DNA from: Chrysaora quinquecirrha
Taxonomy: Eukaryota > Cnidaria > Scyphozoa > Semaeostomeae > Pelagiidae
NCBI GenBank assembly: GCA_014526335.1
Contig: JACTAT010000010.1
Location: forward strand, 1,110,290-1,174,289
Direction: 5' to 3'
Length of the DNA stretch: 64,000 nt
Made by a program: the position numbers and the translations under genes. This document shows, one piece after another, positions 34,045-44,864 of this stretch (within the stretch, counting starts at the first letter, position 1; every line of letters begins with the position of its first letter). The notes under the pieces were generated by a model. The model saw only the letters and a program-made list of their open reading frames with translations, ran no database searches and was not told where the DNA came from.

Positions 34045-34610
34045 TTATGTTCTTTGAAATTTCATTCTTAACTCTTAAAATTCTACTTTTGTCTTTGGTC
34101 TTTTTGTTGACATAAAAAGCTGTTAAATTGCTGCAGCCCGAAAAGCCTTCTTGTTAACAGTAGTACTGTAGTATTGAATTGTATTTGAGCGTGAAGTTGA
34201 GAGATAAGACACAATCGCACGCATTGTCAATAAATATACCGTTTGAAAAGGTATCCATTGTCTTGAATCATTGTATCATTGTATCATTGTTCAATTTTTA
34301 TATCTCAGAATATCTTGCAAGAAAGACTAAATCACAACTAAATCGTAGTAATGTAATAGTGAAGGCTCCGCTACGACCGAAATGTTACAATATTCATTAA
34401 TGGTCGTGCGATAATCGTGCGAAAAGAAATTCTCACGTCTCACGAATGTGAAATAATCGTACGATCGTATGATTTTATATGGCATATGGAATCCAGGCTT
34501 TTAAAGCCGCAAGTGATTGAATAAACGCCTGAGAGTTGCAGGCAAAGATTTAATCAGAAAATAAGTAACAAAGCGCATTTTTCACGTTTCAGGCCAAAGG
34601 GTGTAATACG
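34045..34610. repeat. Dispersed repeat R, copy 1
   Basis: Matches segments at 45672-46215, 48110-48600 and 49125-49595 (shared words: TTGTTGACATAAAAAGCT, GAGCGTGAAGTTGAGAGAT, ATGGTCGTGCGATAATCGTG). No coding content. Confidence 0.8.
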
Positions 34611-35690
34611 GCTAGCTTTAGGATAGACCCTCAAGGCATTTATGTTTGGTTTAGTGTTTTATTAAATTTGCGTGTTACTTTACTTTTTGTCATTGTAGTG
34701 TTATTTTCTTATGTTTCATGTTGCCGGAAATGTGCAGAGTGGCCAGCTGCGCATTTCTGTCATCATGTTATGTTGTCTGTAAAATATAACGTATATTATC
34801 CTTTGTTGTCAAGTGATTAAATGTATTATAAATCAAAGTAAAGAGTAATTGAAGAGGAACAGATCGGATATGTTAAGCTAAGAGGAAAGAGCATGCAGTG
34901 TTGTTCAAGAGGTAAGATGCTTGTAAAAGATCTTGTCGCCTTAGTCGTCGTTGTTTGCCTGCTCAGGTGAGCAGAGATAAAGTCAGTAACGCTTGAGAAA
35001 GATTAGCTCGAAAGTGGTAATCTAAGAAATCCCTCACAAGAATCCAGTGATTTAGAACAACTAGCAAGGCTGCGTGCGAATCACAGTCGAAAACCTTGTT
35101 CCCGCCTCGTTTCCATTTCAAAATCGTTCAGTTTCTTTTATTTTTTAATTGTATTTCAACCAATGGTCATCAATAACAAACTTTTTGGTAACCAGCTCGC
35201 ATTCTGATTGGTGATTGAAACAATCGTTTAGCATCCGCAAGGCTCTTCTTGACAAATAGTTCTTCACTTTCAAATGTCCAAGATTGTGGAATCTGAACAG
35301 TGAGTTAGGCAAAAAATGTGTAGGGTGCATGAAAGCGATCGGCTTTTGAAGTTTTAAATAGCATCTATGAATGAAGATTGGCGCTTTTGGCTTTCGGGGT
35401 TTTAAATCAATAATGCAGATGAACCTAAGCAAACAGACAGACAAGCAAGGTGAAGAGGAAGGAGGATAGGCATGGAAGTTCAGTAAACTTTTTAAACCAA
35501 ATGGCAAAAAGGATGAAATATAACGAATGGAATATCAATGAACAGTATTTTGCTAACACCTAGCTCCTAGCTGTCACCATATTGATTATAATTGACTTTT
35601 ATAACTGAATTTCTGTTTTTTCTTGTTTGAAAGTAGTGTCTCATTCTGGATTCTTTGATTCTTGATCTAAAGAACTTGACGTTATATACA
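34611..35690. other. Unassigned intron sequence
   Basis: No convincing gene; the 120-codon minus frame at 35145-35507 lacks motifs and codes through A/T-rich DNA. Confidence 0.4.
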
Positions 35691-35699
35691 ATTTAGGAG

Positions 35700-36500
35700 G
35701 CTGCATGTAGGCTGCATTTTGCCCTATAATCTAATACGGAGAGGATTTCAAATGGTGCGGTTGTGGGGTAGGATAATTTTTATATGCAGGGGTCATGCCA
35801 CTTATCATTTTGTAAGACAAAGAAAGACGTCGATCCATTTTCGGGAGCTCGCTCCGTGTACAACTTTTCTCGCGATGTTTCATGCTCCTGCAATGGCAAG
35901 AGCAGCAAAATACTGAACGGACTCTATTTTTTTCATCAAAATTAGCAAAATGATGTTTCCGCTGAATGTTCATATTTTAGCCGGAATGGTGATGAATTTA
36001 ATCTCCATACACTAGGTTGGGTCGGACATTAAACTTAAATAATTCATTCATATGTTTTGGTAGATATTTGGAGAGACATTTCAGCAGACCAATTCCCTTC
36101 CTTGTTTTATATGAGTGAGAAAAGTAAGCTTTGAATCCAAAACGATCCCAAAAATGTTTATGTTTATCCACTTTTGTCACAGGAGTGTTATTGAAAGAAA
36201 TAACTGGATGATCCATTTCTTTTTTTTTTCACAGAAAAATTACACTTCAACTGCTTGTTTTTGACGGTCTGGATTAAAGGACATTTTCAATTATACGCCC
36301 ATCGTCTAATTAATTCCAGAGCATGGTTCATATCATTTACAGCTGTGATTGAATCTTCTAAAGCCGTAAACAATGATTTGTCATCAGCAAAAAGCTTAAT
36401 ATTGCATTTTAAGCGTTCATTTAGATCATTTTAATATACAAGGAAAAACAATGGTCCAAGAATAGAACCCTGTGACACTCCTACTGAAATATCTCCACAA
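35700..36500 (-). pseudogene. LINE 3 reverse transcriptase C-terminal fragment
   Basis: Minus-strand blocks: GVSQGSILGPLFFLVY then NDLNERLKCNIKLFADDKSL (FADD), DSITAVNDMNHALELIRRWA, then (35998-36216) FNNTPVTKVDKHKHF...RKGIGLLKCLSKYLPKHMNE and NVRPNLVYGD, then (35731-35973) MDRRLSLSYKMISGMTPAYK. The order matches the end of a non-LTR RT, with several shifts and stops. It lies in the same receptor intron. Confidence 0.75.
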
Positions 36501-37040
36501 CTATAATGGAGAATACAGGATTAACTTCTGCCATGCAGGAGTCTTGCAGTAAAAATGTGAGAGAAATCGTGCATAGCTTATCTGCCAAGCGTTCTTAACA
36601 ATGGAATGGTAAAACACACAATTTTATGGGCTAGCCAGTGGCTTGTAAAGTACAATTTTTTAATTCATAATGACATCATATCCTAAGATACATAGTCATA
36701 TATACAAACAGAAACAAAAAACATGATTAAATAAAGCAACAAAGTTACAAGCATAAGTAAGAAGGTTTACAATTTTTATAGAAATGTAGAAAGAATCAAA
36801 ATTGAAAACTAATAATTAAGATTAGATCAATAAAAGGAAAACTAGAAGGATAAATGAAGATAAATGTTAAGAGGACATGATTCAACTGAAATATGTAATG
36901 TTTTCGAAATGTGTAATTGTTTCTTTAAGAGATTTCCTGAGCAGCGTTTTCATTATTTTCCAGAGTTGATAAATATTATACAAATATCTTGCAATAATGA
37001 TACACAATTTAGGGAAATAATGGTTAAGGTGATCACTTAC
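36501..37040. other. AT-rich intron sequence
   Basis: No gene recognised; the short + frame at 36864-37109 overlaps the receptor exon on the other strand and is spurious. Confidence 0.45.
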
Positions 37041-37150
37041 CGATTGTACAAAACGATATCAGGAACCCAAATCAAATTGGCATCTAATAAAATCGATTTC
37101 GTACCGTGAAACTCTTCTGGCCTCCAGGTCATCAGCCAATTTTTCCATCT
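37041..37150 (-). CDS. nAChR-like receptor, 110-bp ligand-binding exon
   Basis: The exon is exactly 110 bp between AG (37152-37151) and GTAAGT (37040 down). It encodes RWKNWLMTWRPEEF...LIWVPDIVLYNR, the conserved W-x-P-D-I-V-L-Y-N loop-A block with the ligand-contact Tyr. Vertebrate nAChR genes have a 110-bp exon 4 encoding this same segment. It ends two bases into a codon (CG), and the next exon begins with T, giving CGT in frame. The exon lies alone between a LINE fragment (to 36500) and a Mutator-like remnant (from 37335). Confidence 0.85.
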
Positions 37151-37334
37151 CTACAAATAAACCAAATTTTATATCTCAAGTTGATCGACCCATTTAAGCC
37201 CATTAAAATGATTGTCATGCAATTTTCATAGTTATTTTTGTGCAACGGACCCAACTGGCTGCTTATCCATATTGAAAAGTATTCTCTTCGCTACACTGAA
37301 ATACTTGGTGACGAAGACAACAAATCCCAGAAGC

Positions 37335-37990
37335 AATAAGTAGTAAAAAAAAAGTTAATGGAAAAAATGAGGTTACAAAGCTCGAATGTGTGGAACACAT
37401 TCAGAAGAGAATGAGGGCTCAGCTAGGGTCTTTGAAAAAAGACTGTGGTAAGACCAAGCAAGATGATGGCAAATCAATTGGTGGGAAGGGGAGACTTTCT
37501 GATAAGCTAATTGAATCTCTTCATGGGGAAAGCTATCCGTGAAAATAGCCGTAGTCTGCCCGAGATGAAGAATGCATTAATGGCTCATGTGCCAGATGAT
37601 ACAAAACCAGCATGTTATGGTTCCCTGTAACCAAACTCACTCCAGTGATGACAGTCATCATCATGATCTTTGCCACGCTTTCCAGAGAGACATAGCAAAT
37701 GACACCAATGCTTATCAACACACGAGGAGTTTCTCTCAGTTTGCCTCCATGCATTTTTAGCCATTGTCCAGTTCAATAATGGCTGTAAGACAATAATTGG
37801 AATTCTAAAAGAGCTGTGACTGGCACCCGGAAAACATTGTGCAAGGCAGCATGCAAAAAACTGATGAAGCAAGGCTGATTATGTTTCCAGATCAAGACCC
37901 AAGTAAAGCTAAAAAGAGAAGGAGAGCAATGCAAAACAGGAAGAAGGGTTCTGAAGAGCAGTTGGGAGAGCAGGAGGGACCTCAGTACCA
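37335..37990 (+). pseudogene. Mutator-like transposase remnant
   Basis: Scattered + frames read VTKLECVEHIQKRMRAQLGS..LSDKLIESL, then (after stops) EMKNALMAH, CHAFQRDIANDTNAY, and finally KTDEARLIMFPDQDPSKAKK...EQEGPQY. Their order resembles the C-terminal half of the Mutator-like transposase-domain proteins common in cnidarian-type genomes. No terminal repeats are seen. The family assignment is from motif memory and needs a search. Confidence 0.5.
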
Positions 37991-38009
37991 ATCTGGGGCT
38001 TTAAGACAA

Positions 38010-39100
38010 AGGAACTTGGCCAGCGTATTAGACATCATAGTCACCACTTATCATGACAATCCTTTGATATTAAGTTGGGCAACGTTGCGGGAGAGATCCG
38101 TCTCCCATCATCGGGCAATGAAAATGTGGTTTCTTTCCTATTTATTACCAAGGTCGGATCGAAGGGTGTGAAATTAACCGGACCTGCGAGGAAGCTCGGG
38201 AGTTTTTGGCACTCGATTTCTAAGATTTGTGGCGCGAAATTTGCGTTCAGTGAAACTTTTGATGTTATTCAACCAGATTCCGAGATTGAGTAAGATACTT
38301 GATTGAATTTCCCAAAAACATTTTCCCGCACGTTTTCAGATTTGTGGCAAGGATTAAAGGAAAACTATAAATGCTATCTCCATGAAATTTAAACAAAAGC
38401 TTGATCAAAAAGATGACCAAAATTTCTTATATTTAGACTGTTTATAATTACAGAAAGTACGCCAAAAAGACTGTTTTTAGGCCTACATTGAGATTTTAGG
38501 ATGCAGATAAATATTGAGCTTAAGGTTAAAGATATTTAAATTCCTTGAATAGATGCATTTCAGTGTCCTGATTCTGAATCTGCGATTATTTTCTTGGTTT
38601 CTTATACTTTTTGGCTGGTACATTTGCTCTCAATTGATATTCACCGAGATAAGATGAGACAATTCATGACGAAGAGTTGGGCTACCGTGCTATCAAGCTT
38701 GGCAATTTCCCCGTACGTTTTCATCCGTTCTCTTTTTTAATGGGGAAATTTGGGCTTCCCTATTTGAAGATCATTACAGGACGGTTCCAGCAACAGCCCT
38801 ATTGTCTTCACCACAGGGGGTTTCCCTCATAAGATGTCACGGCGATTTACCAAGAAAAGACCGGTCGCCTTATCTAACGTGTTCATTCCCACCAGTTGTT
38901 AAACTTATTACATTCGTCGTAGTGTACACATCACACTCCACCAACACGCTCACACAGCTATTCATAGACTTTCAGGCAAAAGTCGTGCTAATTTTGACGA
39001 ACCTCGCTCGGGTGTGAAGAATAATAGCGACATATTAGAGGTATATTCCGTATGACATTTATGGCGCCAACATCGTAGGGCAAACTCAAAAAAGTTATCT
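38010..39100. other. Unassigned intron sequence with a dispersed repeat
   Basis: No gene seen. Segment 38895-39005 (TTCGTCGTAGTGTACAC...) resembles 41388-41500 and is an unclassified dispersed repeat. Confidence 0.4.
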
Positions 39101-39149
39101 GAAAAAAATCCTCCAATTAAGAGTATCACAACAGAGGGGAACGATTGAC

Positions 39150-40095
39150 TAAGGCGGAATTTATACCCAGATGAGGACGAAATCCAACGAACCAGAAATC
39201 AAAGCTGAATCGGTATTGTGTTATCTGAATCAATTACATTGTGGGATACATCGAGCAAACCAATAGAGTTAACAGAAGAGTCAAAGGGACAAAAGCAAAT
39301 ATTTCTTCTACAACAAACTGGCCTTTTGGTAAAGATTCCAAAACTCCTTAATGAAACAAAGACCCTTGGATGCCAACTATTCCATAACGCTTCCAGCTGC
39401 CGCCCCACGCACAGTCAGAGTGATCAAGCAAATGCCTTCCCAGTGAAGAAAAATGCATAAGACCAGATTGTTGTTAAGGACTGCAGTGGTCGTTCTCTTG
39501 GCTAAATATTATGTTGGCGAATGTTAGTTGCAACATGCTATTTATTCCCACCTTCTAATCTCTGAGTAGTGAGACCTATATACCTCACATCACGATGGCA
39601 CGAAAATTTGGTTGGTAGAATGTTTGGAGTGCTAAACACTAACCTATTACTGGCAGCAGCGAAACACTGGCTTGGTGTCCGATCAAGCTTAGTTTAGAAC
39701 AGATCATAAGTGCCTGGTGACAATAATTGCAATAAGGCACAACTTTCCTCTGTTTCTGTTTTGGAAAGTTATTTCCTGATATATACTGGTAAGAAAACTG
39801 GTAGGACGATAGTATTTTTCCACATAGACTTCAAAAGATGGGAAGGACGCAACGCATCAAATTTTTTAAGAAAAAAGTTGCAACCAAACTCTTTCTAGGA
39901 AATAGCAAAAGTGTCTTCGACATATCTAAAATAGAATGGAGGTTTTGATGTTGATCAAAAAATTTGTCTTCGCAAAAACTAACGAGAAAGTTTGCCAGCG
40001 CTGTACCTAAGGTACTGCCCATCGCTACACCGCCCCATTGTAGAGATATTTCATTGTTGAAGCTGCTTCTAAATATGCCCTTGGATGTTTCCGCT
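39150..40095 (-). pseudogene. Penelope-like element, RT and GIY-YIG fragments (copy 2)
   Basis: The minus strand has an RT piece near 40060-39830 (SLQWGGVAMGSTLGTALANF, in the position of the Penelope 'GxPLGPxLAN' motif) followed, after decayed sequence, by CFAAASNRLVFSTPNILPT and then CHRDVRYIGLTTQRL (GIY-YIG core) at about 39660-39540. The 3' side matches copy 1 (23956-24790), including 'GACTAAGGCGGAATTTATAC'. Stops throughout. It ends ~50 bp from the 45-bp receptor exon. Confidence 0.75.
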
Positions 40096-40141
40096 GTTCA
40101 TCACGATTTCAAATTAAATGAATAGAGAAAGCTACAAATAC

Positions 40142-40186
40142 CATTCTTATCCATAAAGTGGCTTTAAGTGTCTGCACAGGCATCAT
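40142..40186 (-). CDS. nAChR-like receptor, 45-bp exon
   Basis: Preceded by TTTTTTTCCAGCAG and followed by GTATTTG. It encodes MMPVQTLKATLWIRM, matching the family's '...NxWL..' loop-D segment with the ligand-contact Trp. The 45-bp length and phase 0/0 match exon 3 of vertebrate nAChRs and the phases of its neighbours here (exon 55519-55383 ends in phase 0; exon 37150-37041 starts in phase 0). Use of the alternative AG 3 bp upstream would add one Gln. It lies about 50 bp from the Penelope copy. The similarity is short, so confidence rests on length, phase and order. Confidence 0.7.
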
Positions 40187-40189
40187 CTG

Positions 40190-41715
40190 CTGGAAAAAAA
40201 TTTAAATCAGTACTTAAGTATTGAAACAAATAACTAATAAAACAGAAGTCAAAATTGTTAAAATCATAAAATCATTACTATCACAGCTAAATTAATAAAA
40301 ATCATAGACTAAATTTAAATGAAAACTTTTAACATCACTATTCTTACATCTCAAAGAATTTCACTTTAACGAATGCCACTTTAAATAATGTCATTTTTGA
40401 TTCGGAATGCAAGTCTAAGCTGTAGTGTGGAAATTGAGCATTTGTTGAATCTTCTGTCTAGTAGACTATCCGTTTACTTTCATTTTCTCAAATTTTAGAT
40501 CTTAGGAACACGTGAAGGTGACTGGATTCCTATTTTCATGTAATGATATTGACCATTTAAATATGAGTGACATTGTACAGCCTATATCATTTGGTCAATT
40601 GTCGCAAAGGCCCTGTCAATGATGGCAAACGCTCTTATACGCAGAGGTCCTAAAACGAAATTCTGGACATTCACGTACTCAAACTATCCAAACAATGCAA
40701 TGCAAAGAAAGATAGTTTCCGATATCTAGTGGCCAGAGAGGGAAAGCAAGCAGCATAATACTGAGTGGCTCAACAGATACAACGCGTTCAATGGCCAAAA
40801 AAGAAAACACCAAGTTAAGCGTACTCTAATCGTACTGCATTTTGACGACGGTTTAACGTGAAATTGCTAAAAAATCTTTCAGCTAAAGTAATCTTTCAGC
40901 CAATCGACATTACTGCATCACAATTATTGTGAAAATTGAAGACTCTAGGCTGACAGTTAGAGCAGACGATGGCAATGAAATGGGTGAAATAAAAACAGCG
41001 TGGCTTATATTGCTATGAGGCAGCAAGGATCGACAGAGTAGGCAATGACAGATCAGTATGGTCGCCCAGGACTGCCATAAGAAATTATCTATTTTTTCCA
41101 ACATTTGTATTTTATTCAAATGTAAAATTTGGATTTTTGCTTTTTCACTATTTATTTTATTTAACGTTTTGTATTCACTATTTATGTTTTACTTTTTATT
41201 TTACTTTACTTTAATTTTTTAATTTAAATTTCACTTTAATTTAAATTTCACTATTTCTATTACTATAAATTTTAAAATCTTGTTGATAAGAACATAGAGA
41301 AAAATGTTTCATATGTGTGCACGCAGGCACCGCAGTGTGAGACCGCTCAGCAAGGATTAAAAAATTAGCGCGAACTCTTCGACAACCTGCTGACTATTAG
41401 ACTTATTTCATTCGTCGTAGTACACGCTCCTCTACACCCCAACAACCCGCTTCGACCATGACTAAACAACTTTCAATCAAAACGTCACGTTAGGCTGTGC
41501 CCGAATGTATCAGAGAATGAATATCTTCCCACACAGGTGTACACGGTAATAAATATTCTTTCCGAAAATATTATAGTACGTTCTCTACTGCTTTATATTA
41601 CAAAGTTTACACCCCTGCGGAAAAGAGTATCTTAGTATAAGGATGAGGTGTGTTGTTTAAAAGCGACATATGTACGGGATAATATTGCTCATTTTCTTAT
41701 GACAGTGCATTGACT
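40190..41715. other. Unassigned intron sequence
   Basis: No gene recognised. AT-rich direct words (TTTATTTTACTTTA) at 41150-41280; a repeat relative of 38895-39005 at about 41388-41500. Confidence 0.4.
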
Positions 41716-41719
41716 TATA

Positions 41720-42150
41720 TGCACGCGTATAACAGCACAAGCATATAGGGCCTCAAATGATGTGGAGACGGTGGAGACGGTGGAGTACTTATACTTATAG
41801 GTATAATTTTACCTTGACACCCGCGACGCGGGTGATTTTTTACCTTGACACCCGCGATGCGGTTGAATATTATTACCAGTTTAGCCTTGGAAAGACAAGA
41901 TACCACTCAGCCGCCTTTTAACTTGCAGCCTTCTGAACTTTCGATAGAGTCCGGGGAGGTTGTGGGATGCCATGGGGAGCTAACCTCCCTGGACTCTAGC
42001 GAAAGTTCAGAAGGCTGCAAGTTAAAAGGCAGCTGAGTGGTATCTTGTCTTTCCAAGGCTAAACTGGTAATAATATTCAACCGCATCGCGGGTGTCATAG
42101 AAATCACGCGTCGCGGGTGTCAAGGTAAAAGCTAGTCTACTTGTAATGAA
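41720..42150. repeat. Foldback repeat family, copy B
   Basis: The arms are complementary over about 150 bp: left 'CCAGTTTAGCCTTGGAAAGA...' and right '...TCTTTCCAAGGCTAAACTGG', with centre 'GGATGCCATGGGGAGC' near 41965. The ends carry short units 'ACCTTGACACCCGCGATGCG'. The left 80 bp share 'GTGGAGACGGTGGAGACGGT' with the minisatellite at 49865. Confidence 0.8.
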
Positions 42151-42229
42151 GGTCAAATATAAGCCAAGTTTTATAAAAAAAACCTTGGGTGGGATAGTGA
42201 GCCAGTGAGTCACGGAGGTTAAGGGTATC

Positions 42230-44166
42230 CACCCCATGTAATGTCTGTGCAGTACGGTGGGGGATGTGCAGTACGGTGGCGGATGTTCAGTACGGTGGGG
42301 GGATACCATGATTGCTGTGGGGAGGCATCTTGCAGTACGGTGGGGATGTTCAGTACGGTGGGGATACCATGATTGCCGTGGCGGATATTCAGTACGGTGG
42401 GGGATACCATGATGACTGTGGGGATACCATGATTGCCGTGGGGAGGCATCTTGGAGTACGGTGGCGGATGTTCAGTACGGTGGGGATACCATGATTGCCG
42501 TGGCGGATATTCAGTACGGTGGGGGATACCATGATGCCTGTGGGGATACCAAGATTGCCGTGGGGAGGCATCATGATTGCCGTGGCGGATATTCAGTACG
42601 GTGGGGATATCTCTGAGTACGGTGGGGATGTTCAGTACGGTGGGGTAAAATATGATCTTATCAACTAAATCATCGTAAATCAGGGACGGGGGCTTAATAT
42701 TTCTGCTTCAGCAACAATCGTCGAGCTTTTCTCCATTTTCAAGCGTTAATCTTAGCTTCTCAAAGCTCGATGGGATCCTTGTAGGATACAAGTACTTCGT
42801 TTCTTAAATTTTGGTTGATTTCGATCTTCAAACTTTCTTGTTTCATTTTTCTATTAGCAAAGTGCTAAAGGGCTACTTTGCAGATTGACGAATAGATCAA
42901 AATTTCAAATAAAAAGGCTAGTATGCACAAGAGATGCTTTAACTGATTAAAGTACAGCATTTCATGCATAAGTTTGCTGTGGCAAATGCAATTTTAACGA
43001 TTATTTGCTGGCAAGCTTTAGAAAACTTCAAAACGAAACAAGATCGCGTACCTCGGTAACAAAGACGTTTGTGTAACGCAACCTCTCCAATAGTGGCTCT
43101 AATGACAAACACACAATTTGTTTTCTTTGAAGAGCTTTACATTGTGGGGTGCATTTATAAGCTGCAAATACTTGTAATATTCGTCTTACAAGATTTTAAC
43201 AAAATGCCATTGAAGGAAACTGACTGAGTCCCATTTAGAATATATTCGTCAAATTTACGCATATTTTGAACAAAAAGATTCCATTTTTAGAATCAATTGA
43301 AAGTGATCTTTTACTTGCAGTTGTTAAATTATTTTTTTAGTTGGTGTTCTGTGAACAAACTTCTAAGCATAGTGAGAGCAAGGTATAAGCGAACGAGTTT
43401 TAGTGATGGCTTCGTATAAGAGTCCTGCACCTGGTTTTCGAAGTATAATTTACAAAAACGTAGATTCAGTGGATAGCTATTCGTTCATGTTGCCATGTAT
43501 GCCAAAACCATTTGGGAACCCGAAAGAGATAACACAAGCTAGGGCAAATTTGCTTCGAGAAGCTAAGATTAACGCTTGAAATGGAGAAAGGCTCGACGAT
43601 TGTTGCTGAAGCCCCCGTCCCTGATTTACGATGATTTAGTTGATAAGATCATATTTTACCCCAACCGTACTGAACATCCCCACCGTACTCAGAGATATCC
43701 CCCACCGTACTGAATATCCGCCACGGCAATCATGATGCCTCCCACGGCAATCTTGGTATCCCCCACAGGCATCATGGTATCCCCCACCGTACTGAATATC
43801 CGCCACGGCAATCATGGTATCCCCACCGTACTGAACATCCGCCACCGTACTCCAAGATGCCTCCCCACGGCAATCATGGTATCCCCTCACAGTCATCATG
43901 GTATCCCCCCACCGTACTGAATATCCACCACGGCAATCATGATGCCTCCCCACGGCAATCATGGTATCCCCCCACAGTCATCATGGTATCCCCCACCGTA
44001 CTGAATATCCGCCACGGCAATCATGGTATCCCCCCACCGTACTGAACATCCCCCACCGTACTGCAAGATGCCTCCCCACGGCAATCATGGTATCCCCCCA
44101 CCGTACTGAACATCCGCCACCGTACTGCACATCCCCCACCGTACTGCACAGACATTACATGGGGTG
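42230..44166. mobile_element. 1.9-kb element with ~540-600 bp terminal inverted repeats and 5-bp target duplication
   Basis: Outer ends CACCCCATGTAATGTCTGTG are exact inverted repeats. The flanks are GTATC (42225-42229 and 44167-44171), and the unoccupied site GGGTATCTCTGACTG is visible in the related repeat at 47385, so insertion and duplication are certain. The arms run from 42230 to about 42761 and from 43557 to 44166, and consist of tandem words CAGTACGGTGG and ATGATTGCCGTGG. The interior is ~800 bp without a transposase. A CAC start with a 5-bp duplication recalls Transib/RAG-like elements, but the following bases do not match their consensus, so the class is open. Confidence 0.85.
43406..43579 (+). 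CDS. Small ORF (57 aa) in the long-TIR element
   Basis: ATG at 43406 to TGA at 43577-43579, MASYKSPAPGFRSIIYKNVD... to ...ARANLLREAKINA. It has no homology I recognise, but composition is protein-like (no low complexity). Its last ~23 bp lie inside the inverted repeat arm. It may be the start of a lost transposase or a chance frame. Confidence 0.25.
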   Translation: MASYKSPAPGFRSIIYKNVDSVDSYSFMLPCMPKPFGNPKEITQARANLLREAKINA

Positions 44167-44215
44167 GTATCTCTGACTATTTTCCATCCACTTGAATTCT
44201 AATGCAACGTTTCTA

Positions 44216-44505
44216 GCCTTCTGAACTTTCGCCTAAATAAGAGTCCAGGGAGGTTGTGGGATGCCATCCAGATGGGAGCTAACCTCCCGGACTCTAGCGA
44301 AAGTTCAGAAGGCTAGCGAAAGTTCAGAAGGCTGCAAGTTAAAAGTCTGGTTAAAAGGAAGCTTAGTGGTATCTTGTCTTTCCAAGGCTAAACTGGTATT
44401 AATCTTCACCCGCATCGCGGGTGTCATAGAAACTCACCCGCATCGCGGGTGTCAAAGTAAAAGCTCGCCCGCATCGCGGGCGTCAAGTTAAAAAGCTAGT
44501 CTACT
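44216..44505. repeat. Foldback repeat family, copy C
   Basis: Arms 'AGCCTTCTGAACTTTCGCC' and 'GCGAAAGTTCAGAAGGCT' (right arm doubled) around GATGCCATCCAGATGGGAGC; three 'CCCGCATCGCGGG' units at the right end. Confidence 0.8.
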
Positions 44506-44559
44506 TGTAATACAAAACACATAAGAGAATAGATAGAAGGGTATTAAACTGTTGACAAA

Positions 44560-44820
44560 AAGAACATTATCATCATCATCAACATCATAGTTATCATCAC
44601 CGTCAAAATTATCATTATCGCCATCATCAATTATAACATTATAATCTCCATTAGAATCATCCTCATGATCATCATCACTACCATCATCATAATCATCATC
44701 ATAATCATAATCATCATCAGATCATTATCATCATCATGCCATCCAATTTCATCATGCCATCAACATCATAATAATAATAATCATCATCATCATCACAATC
44801 ATCATTACCTTAATGTCATC

Positions 44821-44852
<32 letters not shown>

Positions 44853-44862
44853 TATAATATGA
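44560..44862. repeat. (ATC/ATA)n microsatellite block
   Basis: 300 bp of ATC, CAT and ATA triplets with interruptions. Long reading frames through it are artefacts. Confidence 0.9.
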
Positions 44863-44864
44863 AA

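Noticed and set aside
35145..35507. 120-codon minus frame
   Set aside because: No motif or splice context; intron of the receptor gene.
42022..44176. Many overlapping 60-108-codon frames (HGNHGIPT repeats)
   Set aside because: Produced by tandem words in the long inverted repeats.
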